The position numbers and the translations under genes were made by a program. A stretch of DNA of 64,000 bases from an uncultured Eubacteriales bacterium (GTDB lineage Bacteria; Bacillota; Clostridia; Christensenellales; UBA1242). Below the pieces are notes generated by a model. That model searched no databases and was not told the DNA's origin. It saw only the letters and a program-made list of their open reading frames with translations. Below, piece after piece: positions 15,266 to 23,515 of the stretch. Numbering within the stretch: the first letter of the stretch is position 1; each line of letters begins with the position of its first letter. Where the stretch lies: the NCBI GenBank assembly GCA_900552105.1, contig URYH01000002.1, positions 15,497-79,496 on the forward strand, written 5' to 3'.

Positions 15266-16411
15266 TCACCTAAACCAATTATAGATTAAGTCTTTAAGCC
15301 CACTTCGGACAAATTTTGACTTCACTTCTTCCATTGTATAAATATTTTCTTCGAAAAGCAAATCATTATCAAGTTTTATGCAAACTTTGCCAACAATTTT
15401 TTCTTTTTGAACGGGCGCTTGCATGATTGTTGGATAGTCAAACGTCACGCAAACTTTTTGATATTCTTCATTTGTCATGGGATAAGAAAACCCCTTGATT
15501 GAAAACACATCAACAGTTTGTTTGTCGCCATTTTCAACATCAATGCTCCCACAAACAAAATATGGTTGCAAAAGTTCTTTCATTGAATAGCTCTTGAATC
15601 CATATTCCAATAGTCTCTCGCTTTCTTCCCACATCGGACCGCAATTTAGCACAACGCAAATCAGTGTCATTCCATCTCTTGTGCAACTTGACACCAAGCA
15701 TCTGCCTGCCTTTTTTGTAAAACCAGTTTTCACGCCGTCCGCCCCATCAAGATACGTGAGCAGTTTATTTTTGTTTTGAAACACTCTCCCGATTATGTCA
15801 TCGCTTGCAGCAATTCGATATTGCTTTGTTCCAACAATTCGAGCAAACTCCTTGTTTTGCATTGCAAATCTTGAAATATTGGCAAGATCTCTAGCACTGC
15901 AATGATGTCCTTCTTGTTCGAGCCCGTGAGGATTTGTAAAATTGCAGCCCGTTGCGCCACAATTTTTTGCAGTTTCATTCATCATTTTGCAAAATCCGTC
16001 AATGCTTCCGCCAACCGCATATGCAAGAGCAACCGCAGAATCGTTTCCAGAGCGCAACATAAGTCCATGCAATAAATCTTCAATGGTAAGTTTTTCGCCC
16101 TCGCGAAGATATATGCTTGTCCCCTCAATGCCGACACATTTTTTGTCAATTGTCACAACACGTTTTATGTCGTCACAATTATTCAGCACCGTGAGTGCTG
16201 TCACAATTTTTGTCGTGCTTGCGATTGAAAGTTGTTCGTCTGCATTCTTCTCAGCAAGAACACGACCGGTTGTTTTTTCAATCAAAATCATGCCCTTTGC
16301 CGAGGTCGAAGGAATATTGTTTTGAATTTCGGCGTGTGCTGTGTTTGAAAAGCTTGTTTCAATAATCACAGCAATGACAATCAAAAAGAGAAAGCACAAA
16401 ACGCGTTTCAT
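15266..16411 (-). CDS. D-alanyl-D-alanine carboxypeptidase, DacB/DacF type
   Basis: 381 residues with a signal peptide (MKRVLCFLFLIVIAVIIETS, then NTAHA). Penicillin-binding motifs are present in order: STTK near residue 67 (nucleophile Ser), SGN in LRSGNDSAVALAY, and KTG in GVKTGFTKKAGRC. A C-terminal beta domain and an amphipathic tail (LKDLIYNWFR) suggest membrane association. It removes the terminal D-Ala of peptidoglycan stems. Its position after ytfJ and scpAB suggests a spore-cortex role. A second paralogue is at 19656. Confidence 0.88.
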   Translation of the reverse strand: MKRVLCFLFLIVIAVIIETSFSNTAHAEIQNNIPSTSAKGMILIEKTTGRVLAEKNADEQLSIASTTKIVTALTVLNNCDDIKRVVTIDKKCVGIEGTSIYLREGEKLTIEDLLHGLMLRSGNDSAVALAYAVGGSIDGFCKMMNETAKNCGATGCNFTNPHGLEQEGHHCSARDLANISRFAMQNKEFARIVGTKQYRIAASDDIIGRVFQNKNKLLTYLDGADGVKTGFTKKAGRCLVSSCTRDGMTLICVVLNCGPMWEESERLLEYGFKSYSMKELLQPYFVCGSIDVENGDKQTVDVFSIKGFSYPMTNEEYQKVCVTFDYPTIMQAPVQKEKIVGKVCIKLDNDLLFEENIYTMEEVKSKFVRSGLKDLIYNWFR

Positions 16412-16791
16412 TTTATGCCTCCCAAAACAGTCAATCCCTTTTCAGCAATATCAATAATTTTTTGCAAATTATCAATTGAACCACTTGCAGGAATAAACTT
16501 CACCCCTTTTTCATTTTCAACCAAAAAGCCAACCGGCGTGAGATTCACTCCGCCTCCGCTTCCACCAGCCATCGGATAAGTTATGGGTTTTCTTTTGCCT
16601 TCAACACAGTTATACTCTCCCGCACCCAAAACAAATCCAACAGTCGCCTTGGAAACAGGAATTATTGTTGTTCCAAGTGGCGAAATAATCGGGTCACCCA
16701 TAATTGTTTTTGAGCTTGAAATTGATTTTATTTGTGTGAATGTGTCGTCGATAATTGATTTTACTTTGCTTTGTTGAAATTCTGTCTCCAC
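16408..16791 (-). CDS. ytfJ: Spore protein YtfJ (GerW family)
   Basis: 127 residues, full length. Typical pattern: a short N-terminal helix, GDPIISPLGTTIIPVSKATVGFVLG, then GGSGGGVNLTPVGFLV. In Bacillus it is a forespore product needed for normal GerB germinant response. It overlaps dacB by 4 nt and the ytfI-like gene by 31 nt. Confidence 0.92.
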   Translation of the reverse strand: METEFQQSKVKSIIDDTFTQIKSISSSKTIMGDPIISPLGTTIIPVSKATVGFVLGAGEYNCVEGKRKPITYPMAGGSGGGVNLTPVGFLVENEKGVKFIPASGSIDNLQKIIDIAEKGLTVLGGIK

Positions 16792-17363
16792 TGTTCAATC
16801 TCCTCTTTTCTCGTCTTTTTTGCTGCCCTCAAAAAACTCAGCCCCACATCAGACAAAGTGATAAAAAATCTCACTCGTGTTGATAGCACTGCACAAGTTT
16901 TTTCAAAATTGCAGTTGTTGACAAGAACAATATCAGAATGCGGTTTTTTCATTTTCAATTTCAGTGCCATAAAATTTGTTAAGCTTGATGTGACCCCGCC
17001 AAGCATTGCAGTAAAAAACGGATTTGGCGTTCCAAGATTGAGATACAAACAAAGTTTTCGAAGCGACAGAACATCAACAAGTTCATCAAAAAAGTTTTTT
17101 GCAAAATCAATTTTTTCAGTTGAAATTTCAATCTCTTTTGAAGTGCGCTTTCGAGATGTTTTGATGACAATGTTTTTGCCCTTGATTTTTAGTTTTGCAA
17201 AATACACGCGTATCCCGCAAAACTTCAAAGTCACCATGCCAAAGTTTTCAAACACATTGACATAAAATCGGACTTCAAACAAAAATGGAAACGCAATGAC
17301 GAACAAAAATAATAGCACTGTGATTAAAAATATTTCCACAATGCTATTATTTGTTAATATCAA
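16761..17363 (-). CDS. ytfI: DUF2953 membrane protein (YtfI-like)
   Basis: 200 residues. One N-terminal membrane helix (ITVLLFLFVIAFPFLF), then beta-rich segments and a basic region, with RFFITLSDVGLSFLRAAK near the end. Low conservation is normal for this family; the assignment rests on architecture and on its invariable position next to ytfJ and scpB. Function unknown, presumably sporulation linked. Confidence 0.75.
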   Translation of the reverse strand: MILTNNSIVEIFLITVLLFLFVIAFPFLFEVRFYVNVFENFGMVTLKFCGIRVYFAKLKIKGKNIVIKTSRKRTSKEIEISTEKIDFAKNFFDELVDVLSLRKLCLYLNLGTPNPFFTAMLGGVTSSLTNFMALKLKMKKPHSDIVLVNNCNFEKTCAVLSTRVRFFITLSDVGLSFLRAAKKTRKEEIEQWRQNFNKAK

Positions 17364-17377
17364 AAAATTATTTAGAA

Positions 17378-18139
17378 TTAGCCAATTTCTTCTTCGTTTG
17401 CGGGCTCTTCTGTTTCCGTCAAGGCATCAACAACTTCTTCCTCTGTCATTTCAGGGTTTTCTTCGCATGATCTGTCCGCCGCACTTTCGTCAGAAGAAAA
17501 CTCTTGAAGTTCTTCACCCTGCAAGAAATCTGGAACTTCTTCTTCGTCTGGAAGTTTGTAGTCATAATACAAACTATCAGAATTTTCTTCTGGATTTCTG
17601 ATGAGTTTGATTCTCTCCAAAATTTCTTCTTGATTTGGGAGGTCTGTGAGATCTTTGAGATCAAATCTCTTCAAAAACTCTTCTGTTGTTCCAAAAAGAA
17701 GGGGTTTGCCGATGACATCTTTTCTGCCAACAACTTCAATCAAATTGTGTTCCAAAAGCACTTGAACGGTGTAGTCGCAGTTAACACCTCTAACCTCTTC
17801 AATTTCAAGTCTTGTGATTGGTTGTTTGTAGGCAATGATTGACAAAGTTTCCATGCACGCTTTTGTTAACGCTTTCTCTCGAATTGGATTCAACACGCTC
17901 GCAATTTGGTCAGCATAGTTTGGATTTGAAGAAAGTTGAATTTTGTTTTTGTATTCAATGAGATGGATTCCCGAATCTCCAGAAAGTTTTTTCTTCAACT
18001 CTTTGACCGCTTTGTTCACTTCGTTTTGCGTCACTTCAAGTTTTTCGGCAAACGCATTTATGTCAATTCCCTCGCCACTCACAAAAAGTGTTGCTTCAAT
18101 AATATCTTTCAACATTCCATCAGTTATTAGGTCGCTCAT
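17378..18139 (-). CDS. scpB: Segregation and condensation protein B
   Basis: The start is one of two tandem ATGs (18142, 18139); AGGAG lies 7 nt before the second, giving about 253 residues. Two winged-helix domains: DIIEATLFVSGEGIDI and KACMETLSIIAYKQPITRLE with RGVNCDYTVQVLLEHNLIE. ScpB dimers bind ScpA and the SMC ATPase to organise the chromosome. The C-terminal 80 residues are an unusually long acidic tail. It overlaps the scpA stop by 20 nt. Confidence 0.92.
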   Translation of the reverse strand: MSDLITDGMLKDIIEATLFVSGEGIDINAFAEKLEVTQNEVNKAVKELKKKLSGDSGIHLIEYKNKIQLSSNPNYADQIASVLNPIREKALTKACMETLSIIAYKQPITRLEIEEVRGVNCDYTVQVLLEHNLIEVVGRKDVIGKPLLFGTTEEFLKRFDLKDLTDLPNQEEILERIKLIRNPEENSDSLYYDYKLPDEEEVPDFLQGEELQEFSSDESAADRSCEENPEMTEEEVVDALTETEEPANEEEIG

Positions 18140-18911
18140 CATTGTTCTCCTCATATCTTTCAATCTCAATATCTTCAAAGTTGCTTGTTTGTCTTGCTCG
18201 AACAACTTGCAATTTCAAAAGTTCCAAAAGTGCCAAGAAAATGTTTATAATTTCACTCTTTGTTTGGTCTTCTGCAACAAGTTCAGAAAATTTGATTTTT
18301 TCATTAACCAAAACAGCATCTTTTATTGCTGCAATTTTTTCTGCCACAGTAAAACGGTCTCTTTCAATCTTCTTTTCTTTGATCTCAACTGTTTTTTCAA
18401 GCGTTTTTGCAAGTATGTTTGAAAACGCATCAAGAAGCCCTTCAAGTGCCATGTCTTTCAGCACAACACGATATTTGTTCGCTTGCTTGTCTGGTTCTTT
18501 ATAGAAACGCGAAATATCCTCAATATTATGTAATTCTTCACTTGCCTCTTTGAATATTTTGTATTCTTGAAGTTGGCGAAGAAGTTTGGCTTCGGGGTCT
18601 TCTTCTTCCGGCAAAATTTCTTCTGGTTTTGGAAGAAGTTTTTTGCTCTTTATCTCAATCAAAGTTGCTGCAACTTCAATAAACTCGCTCGCCTTTTCCA
18701 TGTCAAGTTCTGGAATTTGTTCCATATATTCAAGGTATTGCTCTGTAATTGCCGAAAGCTTGACTGTTGCAATATCAAGCTTTGCTTCTTTAATCAGATG
18801 CAACAACAAATCCAAAGGTCCTTCAAAATTATCCAATCGCACCTTATACGCCGAAGTATCTTCAAACATTTCAGTTTGTGTTGTTTGTTCAAAATTTTCT
18901 TCCATACTCAT
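18120..18911 (-). CDS. scpA: Segregation and condensation protein A (kleisin)
   Basis: About 263 residues from ATG at 18911 (18905 is a possible alternative). The N-terminal motif YKVRLDNFEGPLDLLLHLIK is the kleisin SMC-binding helix; EFIEVAATLIEIKSKKLLP follows, with a C-terminal winged helix. It bridges the SMC heads. The gene overlaps the site-2 protease gene by 4 nt and scpB by 20 nt. Confidence 0.93.
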   Translation of the reverse strand: MSMEENFEQTTQTEMFEDTSAYKVRLDNFEGPLDLLLHLIKEAKLDIATVKLSAITEQYLEYMEQIPELDMEKASEFIEVAATLIEIKSKKLLPKPEEILPEEEDPEAKLLRQLQEYKIFKEASEELHNIEDISRFYKEPDKQANKYRVVLKDMALEGLLDAFSNILAKTLEKTVEIKEKKIERDRFTVAEKIAAIKDAVLVNEKIKFSELVAEDQTKSEIINIFLALLELLKLQVVRARQTSNFEDIEIERYEENNDERPNN

Positions 18912-19570
18912 CCAAAAATTAGCCCCCACAAAGAATAAAGTCCAAATATTGCATTTTGCACAACATAAATATAAACATAACCAAATAGTCCTGTCAACAA
19001 CAAAATCATAAGCACAATATAACCATAATTTCTCATGAAAGAAACATATTTGTTGTCATATTTAGCGTATGCCGCAATCGCATTAAATCCGTCGAGCGGA
19101 TAGATTGGCAAAATGTTGAAAAGTGCAAAACTAACATTCAAGAGTGCTGAACGTGAAAACAAAACATACATGAAAAAATAAAAGTAGTTGAGTTGCTGAA
19201 TTTTTGCAAACCAAAACGCAATAAATGACGAAACAATTGCCAAAATTATGTTTGCAATAATCCCCGCAACAGACACCCAAAACAAGCCTTTTTTGTAGTT
19301 TCGGAATTTATTTGGATTGATAGGAACAGGTTTTGCCCAACCAAAGCCGAAAAAAATGAACATGATTGCACCCAAAAAATCCATGTGCTTGAAAGGATTG
19401 AGTGTCATTCGACCCATATATTTTGCAGTGTCGTCACCGCACTTATGCGCGATGAATGCATGAGCAAATTCATGAAAAGTGATTGCAAAAAGCATGGCAA
19501 TCAAATAAGCCAAAAAAACACAAAACAAACCAAGCCCTGAATTCTGCATACCCTGCATTTCGTTAATCAT
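18908..19570 (-). CDS. Site-2 protease family protein (M50)
   Basis: 220 residues, polytopic. Zinc motif HEFAHAFIAHKCGDD near residue 33; the third ligand lies in LPIYPLDGFNAIAAYAKY near 160. This YwhC-type branch of S2P proteases cuts within the membrane; the substrate is unknown. The position upstream of scpA-scpB is common in Firmicutes. SpoIVFB (pro-SigK processing) is another M50 protease, but the CBS domain it carries is absent here. Confidence 0.85.
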   Translation of the reverse strand: MINEMQGMQNSGLGLFCVFLAYLIAMLFAITFHEFAHAFIAHKCGDDTAKYMGRMTLNPFKHMDFLGAIMFIFFGFGWAKPVPINPNKFRNYKKGLFWVSVAGIIANIILAIVSSFIAFWFAKIQQLNYFYFFMYVLFSRSALLNVSFALFNILPIYPLDGFNAIAAYAKYDNKYVSFMRNYGYIVLMILLLTGLFGYVYIYVVQNAIFGLYSLWGLIFG

Positions 19571-19611
19571 AGTCGTTAGTATATATCAAAAGAATAATAA
19601 AAGCAAGGAAA

Positions 19612-19645
19612 AAAGAAAAACTCCGCGTCCACGCGAAGTTTTTTC
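19612..19645 (-). terminator. Terminator between dacF and the site-2 protease gene
   Basis: Minus strand AACTTCGCG (19640-19632) and CGCGGAGTT (19627-19619) around TGGA, followed by TTTCTTTTTT. Confidence 0.8.
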
Positions 19646-19655
19646 ATGTTTTGAT

Positions 19656-20831
19656 TTATCCCCAGAATGCCCAATTGTGAATTACCTCTGAAAGCGCTTC
19701 AGAGAAATTTAATTTTTCTGCCGCATCTCTTGAAACCAATGGGATTTCAGCGACAATCTCATTATCTTTGACAATCATAACTTTTCCAACATTTTGCCCA
19801 ACTCGAACTGGTGCAGGAATGTTTTCTGGCATTTCAAGTTTAATTTCAAAAACCGTGTTGCCACCTTTTTTCATGATTGCATAAAAGTCTTCAAGGCTTG
19901 AAACATTAACAGTTTTTGTTTTGCTTTTTTGAACACTGAGCTCGCCCAAGATGTCATTTGCGTCAAGAACTTTTTTATTGACGAAATTTGCAAATCCATA
20001 ATTTAGAAGTTTTGATGTTTCATTAAATCTCGATTTGCTATCCTTTGCCCCAATAATTGTTCCAATCAATCTCATATCTCCGCGTTTTGCTGATGCAGTA
20101 AGACAATACCCCGCTTCACTTGTTGAACCAGTTTTTCCACAATCACAACCTTTGAAATAGCGAATTAGTTTGTTTGTGTTGACAAGTCCTGTTTTTCTTC
20201 CTGATGGATGAACAAGGTCTTCCATCCAAATTGTTGAATAATTAAAATAATCTTTGTGGGTAATAACTTCACGGTCAAGTGTTGCAATATCTTTTGCACA
20301 AGAATATTGCATTGGAGCAGGAAGTCCTGTGCAGTTGACATAATTTGTGTCAAGCATTCCGAGTTCTTTTGCTCTTTTGTTCATAAGAGCAACAAACTCT
20401 TCTTCCGTTCCTGCAATGCGTTCAGCAAGAGCAACCGATGCGTCATTTGCTGATGCCACAATAACACTCTTCAACAAATCTTCACACTTATAATCGACAT
20501 GAGGGTCAATAAACACTTGCGAGCCACCCATTCCAGATGCATTTTCACTTGTGGTTATCATTTCATCAAGACTGAGCCTTCCTGCATCAATTTCTTCAAA
20601 AGTCAAAAGAATTGTCATGAGTTTGACCATGCTGGCAACTGGGAGATGCTCTCGAGCATTTTGTTCATAAAGCACAACTTTGCTGTCATAATCCAAGAGA
20701 TATGCTGCTTTGACGTCAAACTTTGCTTCTTCTTTTTCTGCTTGAACATTCATGTCGATACCAAGCAAAGCACAAGATGTTGACATTATTACAAAACATA
20801 ACACACAACATAGGGATATAATTCTTTTCAT
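19656..20831 (-). CDS. dacF: D-alanyl-D-alanine carboxypeptidase DacF
   Basis: 391 residues from ATG at 20831, preceded by GAAGGAG. The signal peptide (MKRIISLCCVLCFVIMSTS) ends near a Cys, so it could be a lipoprotein. Active-site motifs: SMVK near residue 68, SAN in VIVASANDASVALAE, and KTG in GCDCGKTGSTSEAGYC; the tail LSEVIHNWAFWG is amphipathic. The dacF position beside spoIIM and a phosphopentomutase relative follows the Bacillus map, supporting a forespore/cortex role. Confidence 0.9.
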   Translation of the reverse strand: MKRIISLCCVLCFVIMSTSCALLGIDMNVQAEKEEAKFDVKAAYLLDYDSKVVLYEQNAREHLPVASMVKLMTILLTFEEIDAGRLSLDEMITTSENASGMGGSQVFIDPHVDYKCEDLLKSVIVASANDASVALAERIAGTEEEFVALMNKRAKELGMLDTNYVNCTGLPAPMQYSCAKDIATLDREVITHKDYFNYSTIWMEDLVHPSGRKTGLVNTNKLIRYFKGCDCGKTGSTSEAGYCLTASAKRGDMRLIGTIIGAKDSKSRFNETSKLLNYGFANFVNKKVLDANDILGELSVQKSKTKTVNVSSLEDFYAIMKKGGNTVFEIKLEMPENIPAPVRVGQNVGKVMIVKDNEIVAEIPLVSRDAAEKLNFSEALSEVIHNWAFWG

Positions 20832-20874
20832 ACCATTCTCCTTCTCAAGAATAGTTTTTGAAAACAATCATATT

Positions 20875-22014
20875 TTATTCATTTGAAACGATATCTTTTA
20901 GAAAACTTTGATTTTTCCCAATCCCAAAATAATCTTCAACAAAAGAAGCAATCTCACTTGTCGAATTGAGATTTTGGAATCTATGATTATATTTGAATGA
21001 TGTGCCATATATGAGCACAGGAACATCTTGTTTTATATTTTGTCTGTTAACTAAATCTCCGCCATGGTCAGATGTTACAACAAGAACATCACCTTCATTC
21101 ATCTGATTTCTGACTCGCCCAACAAATAAATCGACTTCTTCAAGACATTTTCTATAACCAAGCAAGTCACCTCTTTGCAGGAACACTTGGTCATTATCCA
21201 TAAGGTTGATATATAGAAGTGCATTATCAACGCTTGCCATTGATTTGAGGAGCATTTTGCATGAAAGGTCGTTTGTTCTTGTCTGAAACACTTCATCAAA
21301 CTCCCCTTCGTCAAAGTATTCAGCAATCTTACCAAATCCAACTGTTTTTATTCCACTTTCTCGAGCTAATTGAAACAAGGATTTTTGTTTTGGTTTTGAA
21401 ACAAAAATTCTTGCTTGTCCGAGATTATAAAACGTATTTTGCGTCCCCGCATAAATTCTGGTTGAAATTTTCTCAATACAAAACTTGTTGTTTTTCAAAA
21501 ATTCTTCAACAATAAAGTTTAATTGGTCGTGCGAATAGAGATTCTCATGACAAGTAATATTCAAAGTGTTGTCTTGTCCAATGTAACAAATTGGACAATT
21601 CGCATCGCGTCCAAGCCTTCCAAATTCTGCAAGAACATGCACACCCAACATTTTTTTGCAACACAATATATCACTTTTGAAAGTTGTCATAAGAGCACTA
21701 CGAATTTCATCAGAAAGCGTGTCATCAAATGTCAAAAATTGCTGATTATCCAACACAACGCCAGCAATTTCCCACTGTCCCCAGAACGCATCATTTGCTG
21801 GATTTTGAATGTTTGCACGACTATAACATCCGAGGACATTATCCCCCAACTCATCGTCATTTTCTTGTATTCTTTTTAATCCCAACAGATTGAGATTGTT
21901 AACAAAACACACCATTCTATCCGTCAAATCTTTCATTGTGTTTGGTGTGTTTTGATTTGTTTTTCCGACTCCGAGTCCGCTTATGTTAACTAATATAACT
22001 TTTTTGTTTTCCAC
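20875..22014 (-). CDS. Degenerate phosphopentomutase-like protein (alkaline phosphatase superfamily)
   Basis: 379 residues that align along the whole length of DeoB. The signature GKDTxTGHWE reads NPANDAFWGQWEIAGVVLD, so the phosphorylated Thr is Ala (residue 76) and the His is Gln. The first metal Asp (LDSxGxG) is Asn in LVNISGLGVG; the last block TADHGNDP...DHTRE reads TSDHGGDL and lacks the DHTRE His. The central Asp of NLMDND is kept. I infer loss of mutase activity. In Bacillus drm (deoB) lies near dacF, so this is probably the resident gene gone to another role. Confidence 0.7.
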   Translation of the reverse strand: MENKKVILVNISGLGVGKTNQNTPNTMKDLTDRMVCFVNNLNLLGLKRIQENDDELGDNVLGCYSRANIQNPANDAFWGQWEIAGVVLDNQQFLTFDDTLSDEIRSALMTTFKSDILCCKKMLGVHVLAEFGRLGRDANCPICYIGQDNTLNITCHENLYSHDQLNFIVEEFLKNNKFCIEKISTRIYAGTQNTFYNLGQARIFVSKPKQKSLFQLARESGIKTVGFGKIAEYFDEGEFDEVFQTRTNDLSCKMLLKSMASVDNALLYINLMDNDQVFLQRGDLLGYRKCLEEVDLFVGRVRNQMNEGDVLVVTSDHGGDLVNRQNIKQDVPVLIYGTSFKYNHRFQNLNSTSEIASFVEDYFGIGKNQSFLKDIVSNE

Positions 22015-22036
22015 AAAATCAATATATCACAGTTTT

Positions 22037-22675
22037 TTATATAACCAAAATAATTTTGCTTGAAAAAATAAACAGCAATAAAGTTTCAACAACATTCACA
22101 AGCGTGAAAAGGACAAGAAATATCAAAAACAAAACAAAGGGTTTCTTTTCTCCACCAATGCAATACGAGCCATATTTTTGCTTGTTTCGCGCACGAACAA
22201 ACATAAGAGAACAAAACGCAATCAAAAGCAAAACATTAATTAGCTGAATTGGCAAAATGATTATTATTGTCGTAAGCATTCCACTGAGCCCAAACAACAA
22301 AAACATAAAACAGCAATTGAGTCCAACCAGATAACTGCGTATCACAATCGCCATAATTGAAAATGGCGACAAAAGCACATTAAAAGAAGAAGCGAACACA
22401 ATGCCAAGGCAAATGAGATACGACCCAAAGCGATTAAAAAACAACTCCCAAGTTCCGATTTTAGAGTTATAGAAATTCATGATGTTGTAGTTATCAAACC
22501 AAACAGAAGAATAATTGTCAGCATTCTTTATTGCCGTAAAAACACCCGTGAGAACAGAAACAAGGGCAACAAATGACAAAACTATAAGCAAAATCTTGTG
22601 TTTTCTTATATAGTCCTTGATTCCGCCACGCGCGGATTGATAGACACCTTCGACTCCCAAGCTGAACTTCCCCAT
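22037..22675 (-). CDS. spoIIM: Stage II sporulation protein M
   Basis: 212 residues with about five membrane helices, KHKILLIVLSFVALVSVLTG first, then NIMNFYNSKIGTWELFFNRFG and SPFSIMAIVIRSYLVGLN. SpoIIM works with SpoIID and SpoIIP in the mother-cell membrane to dissolve septal peptidoglycan and drive engulfment. It is followed by the phosphopentomutase-like gene. Confidence 0.9.
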   Translation of the reverse strand: MGKFSLGVEGVYQSARGGIKDYIRKHKILLIVLSFVALVSVLTGVFTAIKNADNYSSVWFDNYNIMNFYNSKIGTWELFFNRFGSYLICLGIVFASSFNVLLSPFSIMAIVIRSYLVGLNCCFMFLLFGLSGMLTTIIIILPIQLINVLLLIAFCSLMFVRARNKQKYGSYCIGGEKKPFVLFLIFLVLFTLVNVVETLLLFIFSSKIILVI

Positions 22676-22722
22676 ATTGTAAGATATTCAAAGGGACTTC
22701 ATTTTATTTCAAAAACAATAAT

Positions 22723-23421
22723 TTAAGCAACATCAACAATAAGCAAATCAACAAGATAAAAAACAACCTCTCTTATGCTTGGCGCTTTGTGCTTTTGAAA
22801 AGTTTTATCAAACTGCTCCTTCCTGTTTTTATAAACATATGTAATTGCATTTCTAATATTTCTTTCAACGCTCGCGACAGAAGCCGAAAATCGACAAGCA
22901 AGTTTTGGATACACTTTTCCATTGAACGATTTTAGTGCCGCATTGTCACCAAGAATTTGGAGCAAGATTTCTTTAATATATGCGAATCCAAGATGTTTGG
23001 TTGAAAAACCATAGCCAATCAACATCTTCGTGATTTTTGAAGACAACTGTTCGTCTTTTTTTAGTTCTGACCTATTTACAAAATTTTGACAATCAAAAAC
23101 ATCCAAAACTTTATCAAGATTTGAGTAATCAACATCAATTCCACCAACAATTCCAGAATTGTTTTTTGTTGAAAAAAAGAAAACGCCCTTGAGATTAAAA
23201 ACTTTTTTGTTTACAAAAGTCTTCAGCATTTCAAACGGAAGACTCACTGTGTCCAAATCAAAAATTACAAAGTCTGGCTTGAAATTCATAAGTTTTGTAA
23301 AAAATTCATCATAATCTTTCGCGTAAGTCACATATGTGTTTGTGCTTTTGATAATTTTGTTTAAATTAAACGATAATTCAAAGTTTTTGTTGGAAAATAA
23401 CAATCCATTTTGGCAGTCCAT
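22723..23421 (-). CDS. spo0A: Spo0A, sporulation master regulator with a degenerate receiver domain
   Basis: 232 residues. The C-terminal DNA-binding domain is recognisable: KITKMLIGYGFSTKHLGFAYIKE, GKVYPKLACRFSASVASVER and NIRNAITYVYKN, matching the Spo0A recognition helices. The N-terminal receiver keeps a phosphorylatable Asp (D55 in VIFDLDTV), but the acidic pair expected at 10-11 is Ser-Asn (LLFSNKNF) and the LKP lysine is absent. It follows spoIVB, the standard Spo0A location, which identifies it despite the decay. How it is activated is unclear. Confidence 0.88.
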   Translation of the reverse strand: MDCQNGLLFSNKNFELSFNLNKIIKSTNTYVTYAKDYDEFFTKLMNFKPDFVIFDLDTVSLPFEMLKTFVNKKVFNLKGVFFFSTKNNSGIVGGIDVDYSNLDKVLDVFDCQNFVNRSELKKDEQLSSKITKMLIGYGFSTKHLGFAYIKEILLQILGDNAALKSFNGKVYPKLACRFSASVASVERNIRNAITYVYKNRKEQFDKTFQKHKAPSIREVVFYLVDLLIVDVA

Positions 23422-23515
23422 AGAGCCCTCTTTTGTGTTTTTTTTGATATAATATCATTTTATTTTACTAAAATCAAGTGTTTTTTACAAAATTATTTCA
23501 AAACTTTTCAAATCA

